DNA from: Streptomyces sp. CB01580
Lineage (GTDB): Bacteria > Actinomycetota > Actinomycetes > Streptomycetales > Streptomycetaceae
DNA: 32,060 bases
Assembly: GCF_001905795.1 (NCBI RefSeq)
Contig: NZ_LIXJ01000047.1
Coordinates: forward strand, 1 to 32,060
Direction of reading: 5' to 3'
This document shows positions 22,153 to 29,823 of the stretch, one piece after another (the first letter of the stretch is position 1; each line of letters starts with the position of its first letter). A program made the position numbers and the translations under genes. Under the pieces are notes generated by a model, which saw only the letters and a program-made list of their open reading frames with translations, was not told where the DNA came from and did not search any database.

Positions 22153-22877
22153 ACACATCGGTGCAGCGGACACGGACGGCGGACCCCGCCGACCGGAACG
22201 TCCGCGACCACGGGCCCCGTCCGGCCGACGGCACAGCGGGCGACCACGGCGCACGGGCGGACGACGACCCGCCCGGGACGGACGCGCCCCCGGAACGGGT
22301 CGGCGCCCGGCCCGGGTTCGGGTGGCTGCTGGTCGTCACCGCGGCCCTCGGGCTGCTGGGCTCCTTCGTGATCACCATCGACAAGTTCGAACTGCTCGCC
22401 GACCCCGGCTTCGTCCCGGCCTGTTCACTGAGCCCCGTCGTCTCCTGCACGGACGTGATGCGCAGTGAACAGGCATCGGTGTTCGGCTTCCCCAATCCGC
22501 TTCTCGGACTGATCGGCTTCGGGGTGGTGATGGGCGTCGGCGCGGGTCTCCTCGCGGGTGCCCGCTACCGGCGCTGGTACTGGCTGGGCCTGAACCTCGG
22601 CACCTTCCTCGGCGCCGTGTTCTGCATGTGGCTGATGACCCAGGCGCTGTACGACATCGGCGCGCTCTGCCTGTGGTGCATGCTCGTGTGGGTGGCGACC
22701 GTCTTCATGTTCTGGCACACCACCGTGCACAACCTGCGCCACGGCGTACTGCCCGCCCCGCGGGCCGTCGTCGCGGCGGTACTGGAGTTCCCGCTGGTGG
22801 TGCCCGTGACCTGGTGCCTGGTCATCGTCATGCTGATAGCAACCCGGTTCTGGTCGTACTGGGCGTCATTTCTGTGA
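22149..22877 (+). CDS. Vitamin K epoxide reductase (VKOR) family protein
   Basis: Encodes 242 aa. A disordered N-terminus (1-55) is followed by five or so membrane helices. The redox cysteines are all present: Cys92 and Cys100 in the periplasmic loop (ACSLSPVVSC) and the active CxxC Cys174-Leu-Trp-Cys177. Bacterial VKORs reoxidise DsbA-like thioredoxins by passing electrons to quinone. No thioredoxin domain is fused and no DsbA gene is in the window. SD GGAGG at 22139-22143. The last 50 bp overlap the 3' end of the flavohemoglobin gene on the other strand. Confidence 0.94.
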   Translation: MNTSVQRTRTADPADRNVRDHGPRPADGTAGDHGARADDDPPGTDAPPERVGARPGFGWLLVVTAALGLLGSFVITIDKFELLADPGFVPACSLSPVVSCTDVMRSEQASVFGFPNPLLGLIGFGVVMGVGAGLLAGARYRRWYWLGLNLGTFLGAVFCMWLMTQALYDIGALCLWCMLVWVATVFMFWHTTVHNLRHGVLPAPRAVVAAVLEFPLVVPVTWCLVIVMLIATRFWSYWASFL

Positions 22878-24186
22878 ACGACGCCTCGAGCGCGCCCGCG
22901 ACGGCATCGCGTCCCGGTCCGACGACCGGGACGCTGCCGGTGCTGTCGTGATGGACACACGCGGCCGGAATCCCGGCGGCGGCGAGCCGGGCCGAGACCG
23001 CCCCCGTCGCGTCCGGCGCGGAGACCTCGGGGGCCAGCGCCAGGAACACCTGCTGCCGGACGAGGTTCCCGGAACTGCGCCCCGGCACGCCGCACAGATT
23101 CCGCAGTTCCTGGTCCGTGAGAGGACCGGTGGGAGGGAGCACGGTCAGCCAGGACCGCCCGCGCCGGAACGAGTCCAGATACGCGGCGTCGTACATGCCC
23201 TCGTCCGCCCCGCCGTCCAGCAGCAGCCGCACCCGGTACGCCCGGGACCGTTCCGCGTCGACCTGCTGGAGCAGCGCCTTCATCGGGGCCCAGCCGGTGC
23301 CCGAGGCGATCAGCAGGACGTCGGCGGACGGCGTGTGGCCGGGCAGCGCCAGCCTGCCGCGCGGCGCGCCGAGGCGTACGGTGTCGCCCTCGCGCGCGTG
23401 GTGCACCAGCGCGTCGCTGACGCCGCCGGCGCCACGGGCCCGTACGTGGAACTCCAGTTCGCCGTCCGGGTGCGGCGCGCGGGCCAGGTAGTACGGACGC
23501 CACGCCTGCTCCAGCAGCGGCGACTCCAGGGACGCGTACTGCCCGGCCGTGAAGGCGTACGGCTGGTGCGGGCGCACCCGCAGGACCGCGAGGTCCGGGG
23601 CACGCAGCTCGTGCGCGGTCACCGTCGCGTTCCAGCTCGACGGTTCGGCGATCGCCTCGTCGGCGCCCTTGACCATCGCGGAGACGGCCAGCCGCAGCAT
23701 CCGCAGCCAGGCGTCCTCCAGCAGTTCGGTCCACCGGGAACCCGCGCGCATGCGCAGTGCCTCCAGCAGTGCCGTCTCGAACGCCTCGAAGTGCGCAGGA
23801 CGCACCCCGAGCTTGCGGTGGTCGCGCCCCAGCTGCACGAACCTGCCGATCGTGTCGTCCGTGCGGTGCAGATTGCCGATCAGGTAGCGGAAGATCTCGA
23901 CGAGATGCGCCTGCTGGAACGCCATCGACTCGGGGAACAGCGACCGCAGGTACGGGTGCCGCTCGAACATGGCCCGGTACAGGTCGTCGATCAGCCCCTC
24001 CAACGGGCCGACCAGCGGCAGGCAGTCGAGGATCAGCTGCTGGTCCGCCGTTCCGTCGTACGCCTGCGGGCGCTCGGCGCGCCGCGCTGCGTCGTCCGTA
24101 CCGGTCGGGGAGAGGATGCGCCGCCTCAGCCGCATCGCGTCGTGCCGCGCGAGCAGTGCGTGGTAGTCCTCGCTCGGGGTGTTCAT
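22828..24186 (-). CDS. Flavohemoglobin-type globin-reductase
   Basis: Encodes 452 aa. An extra N-terminal stretch (1-45) precedes a globin domain (about 46-190) with B10 Tyr70 (DDLYRAMF) and proximal F8 His123 (GRDHRKLGVRP), then an FAD-binding barrel (about 195-295, AGQYASL and WRPYYLARAP in place of the usual RxYSL) and an NAD(P) domain (about 298-425, LLIASGTGWAPMKALL). This is the layout of NO dioxygenases, which convert NO and O2 to nitrate. The altered flavin motif and the N-terminal extension set it apart from Hmp. SD AAGGAG precedes the ATG. The DevR-like site at 24321-24334 lies 135 bp upstream, shared with the response-regulator gene. Confidence 0.92.
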   Translation of the reverse strand: MNTPSEDYHALLARHDAMRLRRRILSPTGTDDAARRAERPQAYDGTADQQLILDCLPLVGPLEGLIDDLYRAMFERHPYLRSLFPESMAFQQAHLVEIFRYLIGNLHRTDDTIGRFVQLGRDHRKLGVRPAHFEAFETALLEALRMRAGSRWTELLEDAWLRMLRLAVSAMVKGADEAIAEPSSWNATVTAHELRAPDLAVLRVRPHQPYAFTAGQYASLESPLLEQAWRPYYLARAPHPDGELEFHVRARGAGGVSDALVHHAREGDTVRLGAPRGRLALPGHTPSADVLLIASGTGWAPMKALLQQVDAERSRAYRVRLLLDGGADEGMYDAAYLDSFRRGRSWLTVLPPTGPLTDQELRNLCGVPGRSSGNLVRQQVFLALAPEVSAPDATGAVSARLAAAGIPAACVHHDSTGSVPVVGPGRDAVAGALEASFTEMTPSTTRTGLLSA

Positions 24187-24320
24187 GGACCGGTGACTCC
24201 TTGGGGCGGTGCGACGAGGGTGGGTGCCGAAACCGGGCGGAATGACGTCGGCGGCGCCCGGATGATCTCGGCGGCGTCAGTATGGCACCGCCATCGACTC
24301 GCCGACCGGCCCTGGTCACA

Positions 24321-24334
24321 GGGCCTTTCGGCCC
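24321..24334. promoter_or_regulatory. DevR/DosR-type operator upstream of the response-regulator and flavohemoglobin genes
   Basis: GGGCC-TTTC-GGCCC, embedded in a longer palindrome with arms CAGGGCC/GGCCCTG. Its position suggests autoregulation of the devR-like gene and activation of the divergent flavohemoglobin gene. A second, differently spaced inverted repeat (GGCCCTG/CAGGGCC) overlaps it on the left. Confidence 0.65.
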
Positions 24335-24440
24335 TGTTCAGATGTTGTTCACCATGCTTCGCAACCCCGGCGCGGGGGTCGCCGGAGGAACGCACATACT
24401 GGTGGGCGTCCGCCTTTTCCCCGAGCCGATCGAGCATGGT

Positions 24441-25187
24441 GTGAACGACTTCGCGAAGTCCCCGCTGAACACGGATCCGTCGCGGTCCGCCGACCCCGTG
24501 CGCGTCTTCATCCTCGACGACCACGAGGTCGTACGGCGCGGCGTGCGCGATCTGCTGGAGGCCGAGGACGGCATCGAGGTGGTCGGCGAGGCGTCGAGCG
24601 CCCGCGAGGCGCTGGCCCGGGTACCCGCGAGCAGGCCCCAGGTGGCCGTGCTCGACGTACGTCTCGGCGACGACCCGCGGGGCGACCAGGCCGGGATCGA
24701 GGTGTGCCGGGAACTGCGCGCCCTGATGCCCGGCCTGGCCTGTCTGATGCTGACGTCCTTCGACGACGACGAGGCGCTGTTCGACGCCATCATGGCGGGC
24801 GCGGCGGGCTATGTGCTGAAGCAGATCAACGGCGCCGACCTGATCGCCGCCGTCCGCACGGTCGCCTCCGGCACGTCGATGCTCGACCCGCGCACGACCG
24901 CGCGCGTGATGGCCCGGCTCAGGGGCCCTGGGCACGGCCCCGCCGAGGAGCCGGAGCTCTCCGAACTGGACCAGCTCACGGCCAGGGAACGCCAGATCCT
25001 GGACCTCATCGGCGAGGGTCTCACCAATCGCGAGATCGCCGAGCGCCTCTTCCTGGCCGAGAAGACCGTCAAGAACCGCATCTCCTCGATCCTCGCCAAG
25101 CTGGGCGTGGGCCGCCGGATCCAGGCCGCGATGCTCGTCGGCCGGCTCAAGGACCGTCAGGGCGCCGAACAGATCCGGCGCGGCTGA
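24441..25187 (+). CDS. NarL/DevR-type response regulator
   Basis: Encodes 248 aa from GTG 24441. The receiver domain (about 20-135) has the acidic pocket DDHE, phospho-acceptor Asp72 (VAVLDVRLGDD), Thr105 and Lys127. The LuxR-type HTH (about 172-235, LTARERQILDLIGEGLTNREIAERLFLAEKTVKNRISSILAKLGVGRR) has the DosR-like recognition helix with KTVKN. This closely resembles mycobacterial DosR/DevR and S. coelicolor OsdR, activators of hypoxia and dormancy genes. The SD is weak and the frame opens at 24282, so the start could be further upstream. It is convergent with the histidine kinase gene rather than cotranscribed with it, and has a DevR-like site about 110 bp upstream. Confidence 0.92.
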   Translation: MNDFAKSPLNTDPSRSADPVRVFILDDHEVVRRGVRDLLEAEDGIEVVGEASSAREALARVPASRPQVAVLDVRLGDDPRGDQAGIEVCRELRALMPGLACLMLTSFDDDEALFDAIMAGAAGYVLKQINGADLIAAVRTVASGTSMLDPRTTARVMARLRGPGHGPAEEPELSELDQLTARERQILDLIGEGLTNREIAERLFLAEKTVKNRISSILAKLGVGRRIQAAMLVGRLKDRQGAEQIRRG

Positions 25188-25221
25188 GGACCCTCCCACC
25201 GCTGCCACCGGGAGCCGGCCG

Positions 25222-25261
25222 ACGCCGGGCCCGACGCAGACCCCGGGGCCGGGCCCGGCGT
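25222..25261. terminator. Bidirectional terminator between response regulator and kinase genes
   Basis: ACGCCGGGCCCG (25222-25233) pairs perfectly with CGGGCCCGGCGT (25250-25261), a 12-bp stem with a 16-nt loop in the 95-bp convergent gap. Confidence 0.75.
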
Positions 25262-25282
25262 GCGCCGCCCGCTTCCGGAGCG

Positions 25283-27112
25283 TCAGCCGTGGAGCGGGGC
25301 ACGCCACACGACGCGGGTGCCGCCCTCCGCGGGGCGCTCCACGCCCAGCGTGCCGCCGCACAACTCCGCCCGGGTCCGCATGTTGGCCAGCCCGCCGCGC
25401 CTCACCGGCTGTCCGTCGCCCCCGGCCGCCGCCCCCGCGCCGGGAACGGTCGTGTGGACGTCCGGGACACCGATGCCGTCGTCGGTGACGGTCAGGGTCA
25501 CCGCGTCGTCCGCCGACAGCACGATGTCGATACGGCTCGCGCCCGCGTGACGGGACGCGTTGGACACCGCCTCGGCGGCGACCGCCACCACGTGCTCGGC
25601 CAGTTCGTCCGGGACGGTGGTGTCGACCGGTCCGTCGATCCGCACGGACGGCCGGAAGCCGAGCGCGCGCGCCGCCGTGCGGGCCGTCTCCGCCATCCGG
25701 TGCCGCAGCCCGCTGTGTCCCGAACCGCCCGCCGTGCGCAGATCGAAGATGGTGGACCGGATGATCCGGATCGTGGTGTCCAGGTCGTCCACCGCCCGGC
25801 TGACCCGCTCCGCCGCATCCGGCCGGTCCGCGATGGCCCGGGTGGTGCTCTGCAGCGTCATCCCCGTCGCGAACAGCCGCTGGATCGCCAGATCGTGCAG
25901 ATCACGGGCGATCCGGTCCCGGTCGTGCATCACGGCGAGCTCCTCGGACTCGGCCCGCCCACGGGCCAGTTCCAGCGCGATCGCCGCCTGGTCGGCGAAG
26001 CCGGACACGAGCGCCACCTCGGTGTCGTCGAACGGCGGGCGGCCCACCGGCCGCCCCAGACGCAGCGCGCCCATCGCCCCGCCGCCCAGCCGCAACGGCA
26101 CCGCCACCACCGGGCCCAGCCCGTCCTCGGCGCCGCCGCCGAACGGATGGGCCCGCGGATCCGTCCGCACATCGGCACAGTACGCGGGCGCCCCGGACCG
26201 TGCGGCGAGCCCGGCCAGCGATCCCGAGGCCGGCACGGACAGCCCCGTCACATGTTCGCTGTCCCGCCCGTGGGCGACGGCGACCGTGAGCCGCTCCTCG
26301 GCCCCCGACGCCGGGCCGGGCGCAGCGACCGCCGCTCCCGGCCGTGCCCCGGGCAGCAGGACCGCCGCCCGGTCCGCCCCCGCCACCTCCATCGCCCGTT
26401 CGGCGATCAGATCCAGCACCTCGTCGGCGTCCGCACCCGACAGCAGGGCACGGGTGATCTCGCCCAGCGCCTCCAGGCGCCGTTCCCGGCGACGGCTCTC
26501 GTCGTACATCCTGGCGTTGTCGATGGCGACCCCGGCGGCGATCGACAGCGTGGTCAGCACCGCCTCGTCGTCGTCGTCGAAACCCGCCCCGCCCCGCTTC
26601 TCGGTGAGATACAGGTTGCCGAACACCTCGTCGCGCACCCGGACGGGCACCCCGAGGAACGTATGCATCGGCGGGTGGTGCGGCGGAAAGCCGTAGCTGC
26701 GCGGATGACTGCCCAGGTCGGTCAGTCGCAACGGCTCCGGATGACGGATCAGTTCGCCGAGGATGCCACGCCCGCACGGCGACTGCCCGATCCGGGCGGC
26801 GACCTCCTCCGACAGCCCCACGGGCAGGAACTCCAGCAGCTTCTGCCCGTCCCCGATGATGCCGAGCGCCCCGTACTCCGCGTCGGTCAGCGTCACCGCC
26901 GCCTCGACGATGCCCCGCAGCACCTCGGGCAGCTCCAGACCGCGCCCCAGCCCCATCACGGCGTCCAGCAGACCGCGCATCCGGTCCGGCCGGCTCGGCT
27001 GCGGCCACGCCGCGTGGCGCGGGCAGGAGGCCCCGGACGGTCCGGCGCCCGGTGCGGCGGGGGAGGGTATCGCGGAAGCGGAGCCGGGCGCGGGAGGTGC
27101 TGTCTCTGCCAT
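25283..27112 (-). CDS. DevS/DosS-type GAF-GAF sensor histidine kinase
   Basis: Encodes 609 aa. GAF-A (about 65-205, LTDAEYGALGIIGD to GVAIDNARMYDESRRRE) contains GFPPHHPPMHTFLGVPVRVRDEVFGNLYLTEK, very like the haem-binding GAF of mycobacterial DosS/DosT; one of these histidines may be the haem ligand, but I cannot say which. GAF-B follows (about 225-380). The HisKA_3 phospho-site is DRDRIARDLHD (about 400), and the HATPase has EAVSNASRHAGA, DDGIGVPD and GGLANMRTRAE. It should phosphorylate the convergent DevR-like regulator in response to O2, NO, CO or redox. ATG 27112 is chosen; the frame opens at 27205. A probable counterpart of OsdK. Confidence 0.93.
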   Translation of the reverse strand: MAETAPPAPGSASAIPSPAAPGAGPSGASCPRHAAWPQPSRPDRMRGLLDAVMGLGRGLELPEVLRGIVEAAVTLTDAEYGALGIIGDGQKLLEFLPVGLSEEVAARIGQSPCGRGILGELIRHPEPLRLTDLGSHPRSYGFPPHHPPMHTFLGVPVRVRDEVFGNLYLTEKRGGAGFDDDDEAVLTTLSIAAGVAIDNARMYDESRRRERRLEALGEITRALLSGADADEVLDLIAERAMEVAGADRAAVLLPGARPGAAVAAPGPASGAEERLTVAVAHGRDSEHVTGLSVPASGSLAGLAARSGAPAYCADVRTDPRAHPFGGGAEDGLGPVVAVPLRLGGGAMGALRLGRPVGRPPFDDTEVALVSGFADQAAIALELARGRAESEELAVMHDRDRIARDLHDLAIQRLFATGMTLQSTTRAIADRPDAAERVSRAVDDLDTTIRIIRSTIFDLRTAGGSGHSGLRHRMAETARTAARALGFRPSVRIDGPVDTTVPDELAEHVVAVAAEAVSNASRHAGASRIDIVLSADDAVTLTVTDDGIGVPDVHTTVPGAGAAAGGDGQPVRRGGLANMRTRAELCGGTLGVERPAEGGTRVVWRAPLHG

Positions 27113-27275
27113 CGGGTCGCCGTTCTCTGGTGCCGTGTGCCGTACGTCGTCCGCCGTACGCCGGGATCTGGTCACCGGATCACCGCAGGGCTGGAACCGG
27201 TCCACGACCTGTCAGCCTACGGCAGCCCGGAGAACGGGGAACCGGCGGTGCATGCCCTCGCGCGGGAGGACGTCG

Positions 27276-27289
27276 GGGCCGACCGGCCC
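27276..27289. promoter_or_regulatory. DevR/DosR-type operator, kinase-ctaD promoter region (left)
   Basis: GGGCC-GACC-GGCCC, with the palindrome extending to CGGGGCC/GGCCCCG. It lies 164 bp upstream of the kinase start and 212 bp upstream of the ctaD-like start. Confidence 0.65.
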
Positions 27290-27302
27290 CGCACGAGGAC
27301 CG

Positions 27303-27326
27303 CCGCAGGGCCGACAGGCCCTGCGG
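27303..27326. promoter_or_regulatory. DevR/DosR-type operator, kinase-ctaD promoter region (right)
   Basis: The core GGGCC-GACA-GGCCC (27308-27321) lies inside a perfect inverted repeat with 10-bp arms CCGCAGGGCC/GGCCCTGCGG. Its centre is 32 bp (about three helical turns) from that of the left site. Confidence 0.65.
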
Positions 27327-27500
27327 AAGGTGCCCGTCGGCCCCTGGGGAGTGCCCTCGCCCGCGAGCAGCATGGTGCGGCGCCGGGAAGGTCCGGTCCG
27401 TCCGTCCCCCGTGAGCGGCCGGACCTTCCCGACCGTCCCGGACCCCGCACCCGGGGCCGGGAACGTTCGGAGAACCGCAACAGCTGGAGGAACAAGTCCG

Positions 27501-29243
27501 GTGGACGCAATGGAAACGCAGGGCAGCGAGGCCGCTCCCGCACAGGGCCCCCGGCCCCCCGGGCCCCGGCCCGCGCCCACGCCGGGCCCCGACCGTCCCG
27601 TCACCGGGACCGCCCCCGGCCGCCGCCCCTCGCGTGGCCGCCTCGTCGTCTCGTGGCTCACCACCACCGACCACAAGCAGATCGGCACGCTCTACCTCGT
27701 CACCGCCTTCGCCTTCTTCCTGATCGGCGGCGTGATGGCACTGGTGATGCGGGCCGAACTCGCCCGCCCCGGCACGCAGATCATGTCCAACGAGCAGTTC
27801 AACCAGGCGTTCACCATGCACGGCTCGGTGATGCTGCTGCTGTTCGCCATGCCGCTCTTCACGGGCTTCGCGAACTGGCTGATGCCGCTCCACATCGGCG
27901 CCCCCGACGTGGCCTTCCCACGGCTGAACATGCTCGCGTTCTGGCTGTTCCTCTTCGGGTCGCTGGTCGCCGCGGCGGGCTTCCTCACCCCGCAGGGAGC
28001 CGCCGACTTCGGCTGGTTCGCCTACGCCCCGCTGTCCGACGCCACGCACTCCCCGGGCATCGGCGCCGACATGTGGATCATGGGCGTGGCCCTCTCCGGC
28101 TTCGGCTCCATCCTCGGCGCGGTGAACTTCATCACCACCATCATCTGCATGCGCGCCCCGGGCATGACCATGTTCCGGATGTCGATCTTCACCTGGAACG
28201 TGCTGCTGACCGCCCTTCTGATCCTGCTGGTCTTCCCGGTCCTCGCCGCGGCCCTCCTCGCACTGGAAATGGACCGCAAGTTCGGCTCGCACATCTTCGA
28301 CGCGGCCAACGGCGGCGCTCTGCTGTGGCAGCACCTGTTCTGGTTCTTCGGGCACCCGGAGGTCTACGTCCTGGCCCTGCCGTTCTTCGGCATCGTCTCC
28401 GAGGTCGTCCCGGTCTTCTCCCGCAAGCCCATGTTCGGCTACATCGGCCTGATCAGCGCCACCATCGCCATCGCGGGCCTGTCCGTCACCGTCTGGGCCC
28501 ACCACATGTACGCCACCGGCGGCGTGCTGCTGCCGTTCTTCTCCTTCATGACCTTCCTGATCGCCGTGCCCACCGGGGTGAAGTTCTTCAACTGGATCGG
28601 CACCATGTGGAAGGGGTCGCTCTCCTTCGAGACACCGATGCTGTGGGCCACCGGCTTCCTCGTCACGTTCGTCTTCGGCGGACTGACCGGCGTCATCCTG
28701 GCCTCGCCCCCGCTCGACTTCCACACCACCGACTCGTACTTCGTCGTCGCCCACTTCCACTACACCCTCTTCGGCACCGTGGTCTACGCGATGTTCGCCG
28801 GATTCCACTTCTGGTGGCCGAAGTTCACCGGCAAGATGCTCGACGAACGCCTGGGGAAGATGACCTTCTGGGTGCTGACGGTCGGCTTCAACCTCACGTT
28901 CCTCGTGCAGCACTGGCTCGGCACGCAGGGCATGCCCCGCCGGTACGCCGACTACCTGGCCGCCGACGGGTTCACCGCCCTCAACACCCTTTCCACCATC
29001 GGGTCGTTCCTGCTCGGGCTGTCCTTCCTGCCCTTCTTCTACAACATCTGGAAGACCGCCCAGTACGGCGAGAAGGTCACCGTGGACGACCCCTGGGGCT
29101 ACGGCCGCTCCCTGGAGTGGGCCACGTCCTGCCCGCCGCCCCGGCACAACTTCGCCTCCCTGCCCCGCATCCGCAGCGAGTCCCCGGCCTTCGACCTGCA
29201 CCACCCGGAGATCGCCGCACTCGATCGCGTCGGATCCCACTGA
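27501..29243 (+). CDS. ctaD: Stand-alone cytochrome c oxidase subunit I (aa3-type)
   Basis: Encodes 580 aa from GTG 27501 (SD GGAGG at 27486-27490); ATG 27510 is an in-frame alternative. Twelve membrane helices are expected. Ligands are visible: His107 (MHGSVM) and His420 for low-spin haem a, His418 (AHFHYTLFG) for haem a3, and His285 (FGHPEVY), His334 and His335 (AHHMYATG) for CuB, with Tyr289 cross-link partner and Lys360 (PTGVKFF) of the K channel. It is a haem-copper oxidase core subunit. No subunit II, III or Cox assembly gene is nearby, so it is probably a paralogue that uses the housekeeping partners. DevR-like sites upstream suggest hypoxic control. A Pro-rich N-terminal extension (1-45) is unusual. 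Confidence 0.93.
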   Translation: MDAMETQGSEAAPAQGPRPPGPRPAPTPGPDRPVTGTAPGRRPSRGRLVVSWLTTTDHKQIGTLYLVTAFAFFLIGGVMALVMRAELARPGTQIMSNEQFNQAFTMHGSVMLLLFAMPLFTGFANWLMPLHIGAPDVAFPRLNMLAFWLFLFGSLVAAAGFLTPQGAADFGWFAYAPLSDATHSPGIGADMWIMGVALSGFGSILGAVNFITTIICMRAPGMTMFRMSIFTWNVLLTALLILLVFPVLAAALLALEMDRKFGSHIFDAANGGALLWQHLFWFFGHPEVYVLALPFFGIVSEVVPVFSRKPMFGYIGLISATIAIAGLSVTVWAHHMYATGGVLLPFFSFMTFLIAVPTGVKFFNWIGTMWKGSLSFETPMLWATGFLVTFVFGGLTGVILASPPLDFHTTDSYFVVAHFHYTLFGTVVYAMFAGFHFWWPKFTGKMLDERLGKMTFWVLTVGFNLTFLVQHWLGTQGMPRRYADYLAADGFTALNTLSTIGSFLLGLSFLPFFYNIWKTAQYGEKVTVDDPWGYGRSLEWATSCPPPRHNFASLPRIRSESPAFDLHHPEIAALDRVGSH

Positions 29244-29293
29244 TCCGCCGACGACCGGATTCGTGCCCCGTTCCCCAGAAGGAGAGATGACCG

Positions 29294-29692
29294 ATGTCCC
29301 ATGGAGTCCTGGCGCTCGGCGTCGCCGTGATCTGCGTATCGGGGCACGTCTGGTACCTGCCCGCGTGCATCGACCTGCGCGCGGCGCAGGACCGCCCGGA
29401 ATCACGGCGGCCCGCCGCGGCCGCCGTGCTGACCGGGTGGGCGACCGCAGGCCTGACGATGCTCCTGCTGCTCGCACCGTTCACCCCCTGGGCCGCCGTG
29501 GTGGTCGGGTCCGCCGGACTCTCCGCCACCCTGACCCTGGTCGTCCGCTCGTGGCTGCTCCGGCGCCAGGAGCAGTGCGAGGAGGCGGCCCGCTGGGCCG
29601 CGCTCCTGCCGGTGAGCACCGTCGCCCCCGCCAGGCGCCCCGATTCCGCCCGGCGCGCCGGCCCCGCCCGGCACACCGAGGACGACCGCTGA
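29294..29692 (+). CDS. Small two-helix membrane protein downstream of ctaD
   Basis: Encodes 132 aa. Helix 1 (about 1-22, GVLALGVAVICVSGHVWYLPA) and a helical hairpin at 43-85 (AAVLTGWATAGLTMLLLLAPF, AAVVVGSAGLSATLTLVV) precede an Arg-rich cytoplasmic tail. SD GGAGAG at 29281-29286 and a 50-bp gap after the ctaD-like gene point to one transcript. It has no CtaF-like signature that I can confirm, so it may be a small oxidase accessory subunit by context only. The stop lies inside a 22-bp tandem repeat. Confidence 0.75.
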   Translation: MSHGVLALGVAVICVSGHVWYLPACIDLRAAQDRPESRRPAAAAVLTGWATAGLTMLLLLAPFTPWAAVVVGSAGLSATLTLVVRSWLLRRQEQCEEAARWAALLPVSTVAPARRPDSARRAGPARHTEDDR

Positions 29693-29729
29693 GACCGTCG
29701 CGGACGACCGCTGAGACCGTCGCGGACGA
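29681..29729 (+). repeat. 22-bp tandem duplication spanning a stop codon
   Basis: A 22-bp unit beginning GACGACCGCTGAGACC occurs at 29681-29702 and again, identical, at 29703-29724, followed by a 5-bp partial third copy. The first copy encodes the last residues and TGA of the small membrane protein. Confidence 0.9.
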
Positions 29730-29731
29730 TG

Positions 29732-29762
29732 GCCCGGCCCGCCGTGACGGAGCGGGCCGGGC
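29732..29762 (+). terminator. Terminator of the ctaD transcript
   Basis: An 11-bp perfect stem GCCCGGCCCGC / GCGGGCCGGGC with a 9-nt loop, 40 bp past the stop of the small membrane protein gene and 61 bp before the STAND ATPase start. Confidence 0.75.
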
Positions 29763-29823
29763 GCCCGACCCCACGGGGCCGATCGGGGTAGTGTCGGGTG
29801 AGGACCATCGGATCGGAGCCTGC

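Noticed and set aside
24311..24328. GGCCCTG/CAGGGCC inverted repeat as a further DevR-like site
   Set aside because: Its half-sites are in the opposite order to GGGCC-N4-GGCCC; it is probably a by-product of the adjacent site, though overlapping binding is not excluded.
24704..29290. Very long plus-strand frame (about 1,500 codons) and the long minus-strand frame over ctaD (27180-29477)
   Set aside because: They overlap well-supported genes in other frames, have Arg/Pro/Gly-rich composition typical of GC-rich shadow frames, and show no domains.
29263..29823. Upstream extension of the STAND gene frame as a hidden N-terminal effector domain
   Set aside because: This part is in a shadow frame of the small membrane protein gene and crosses a strong terminator; no domain pattern was seen.
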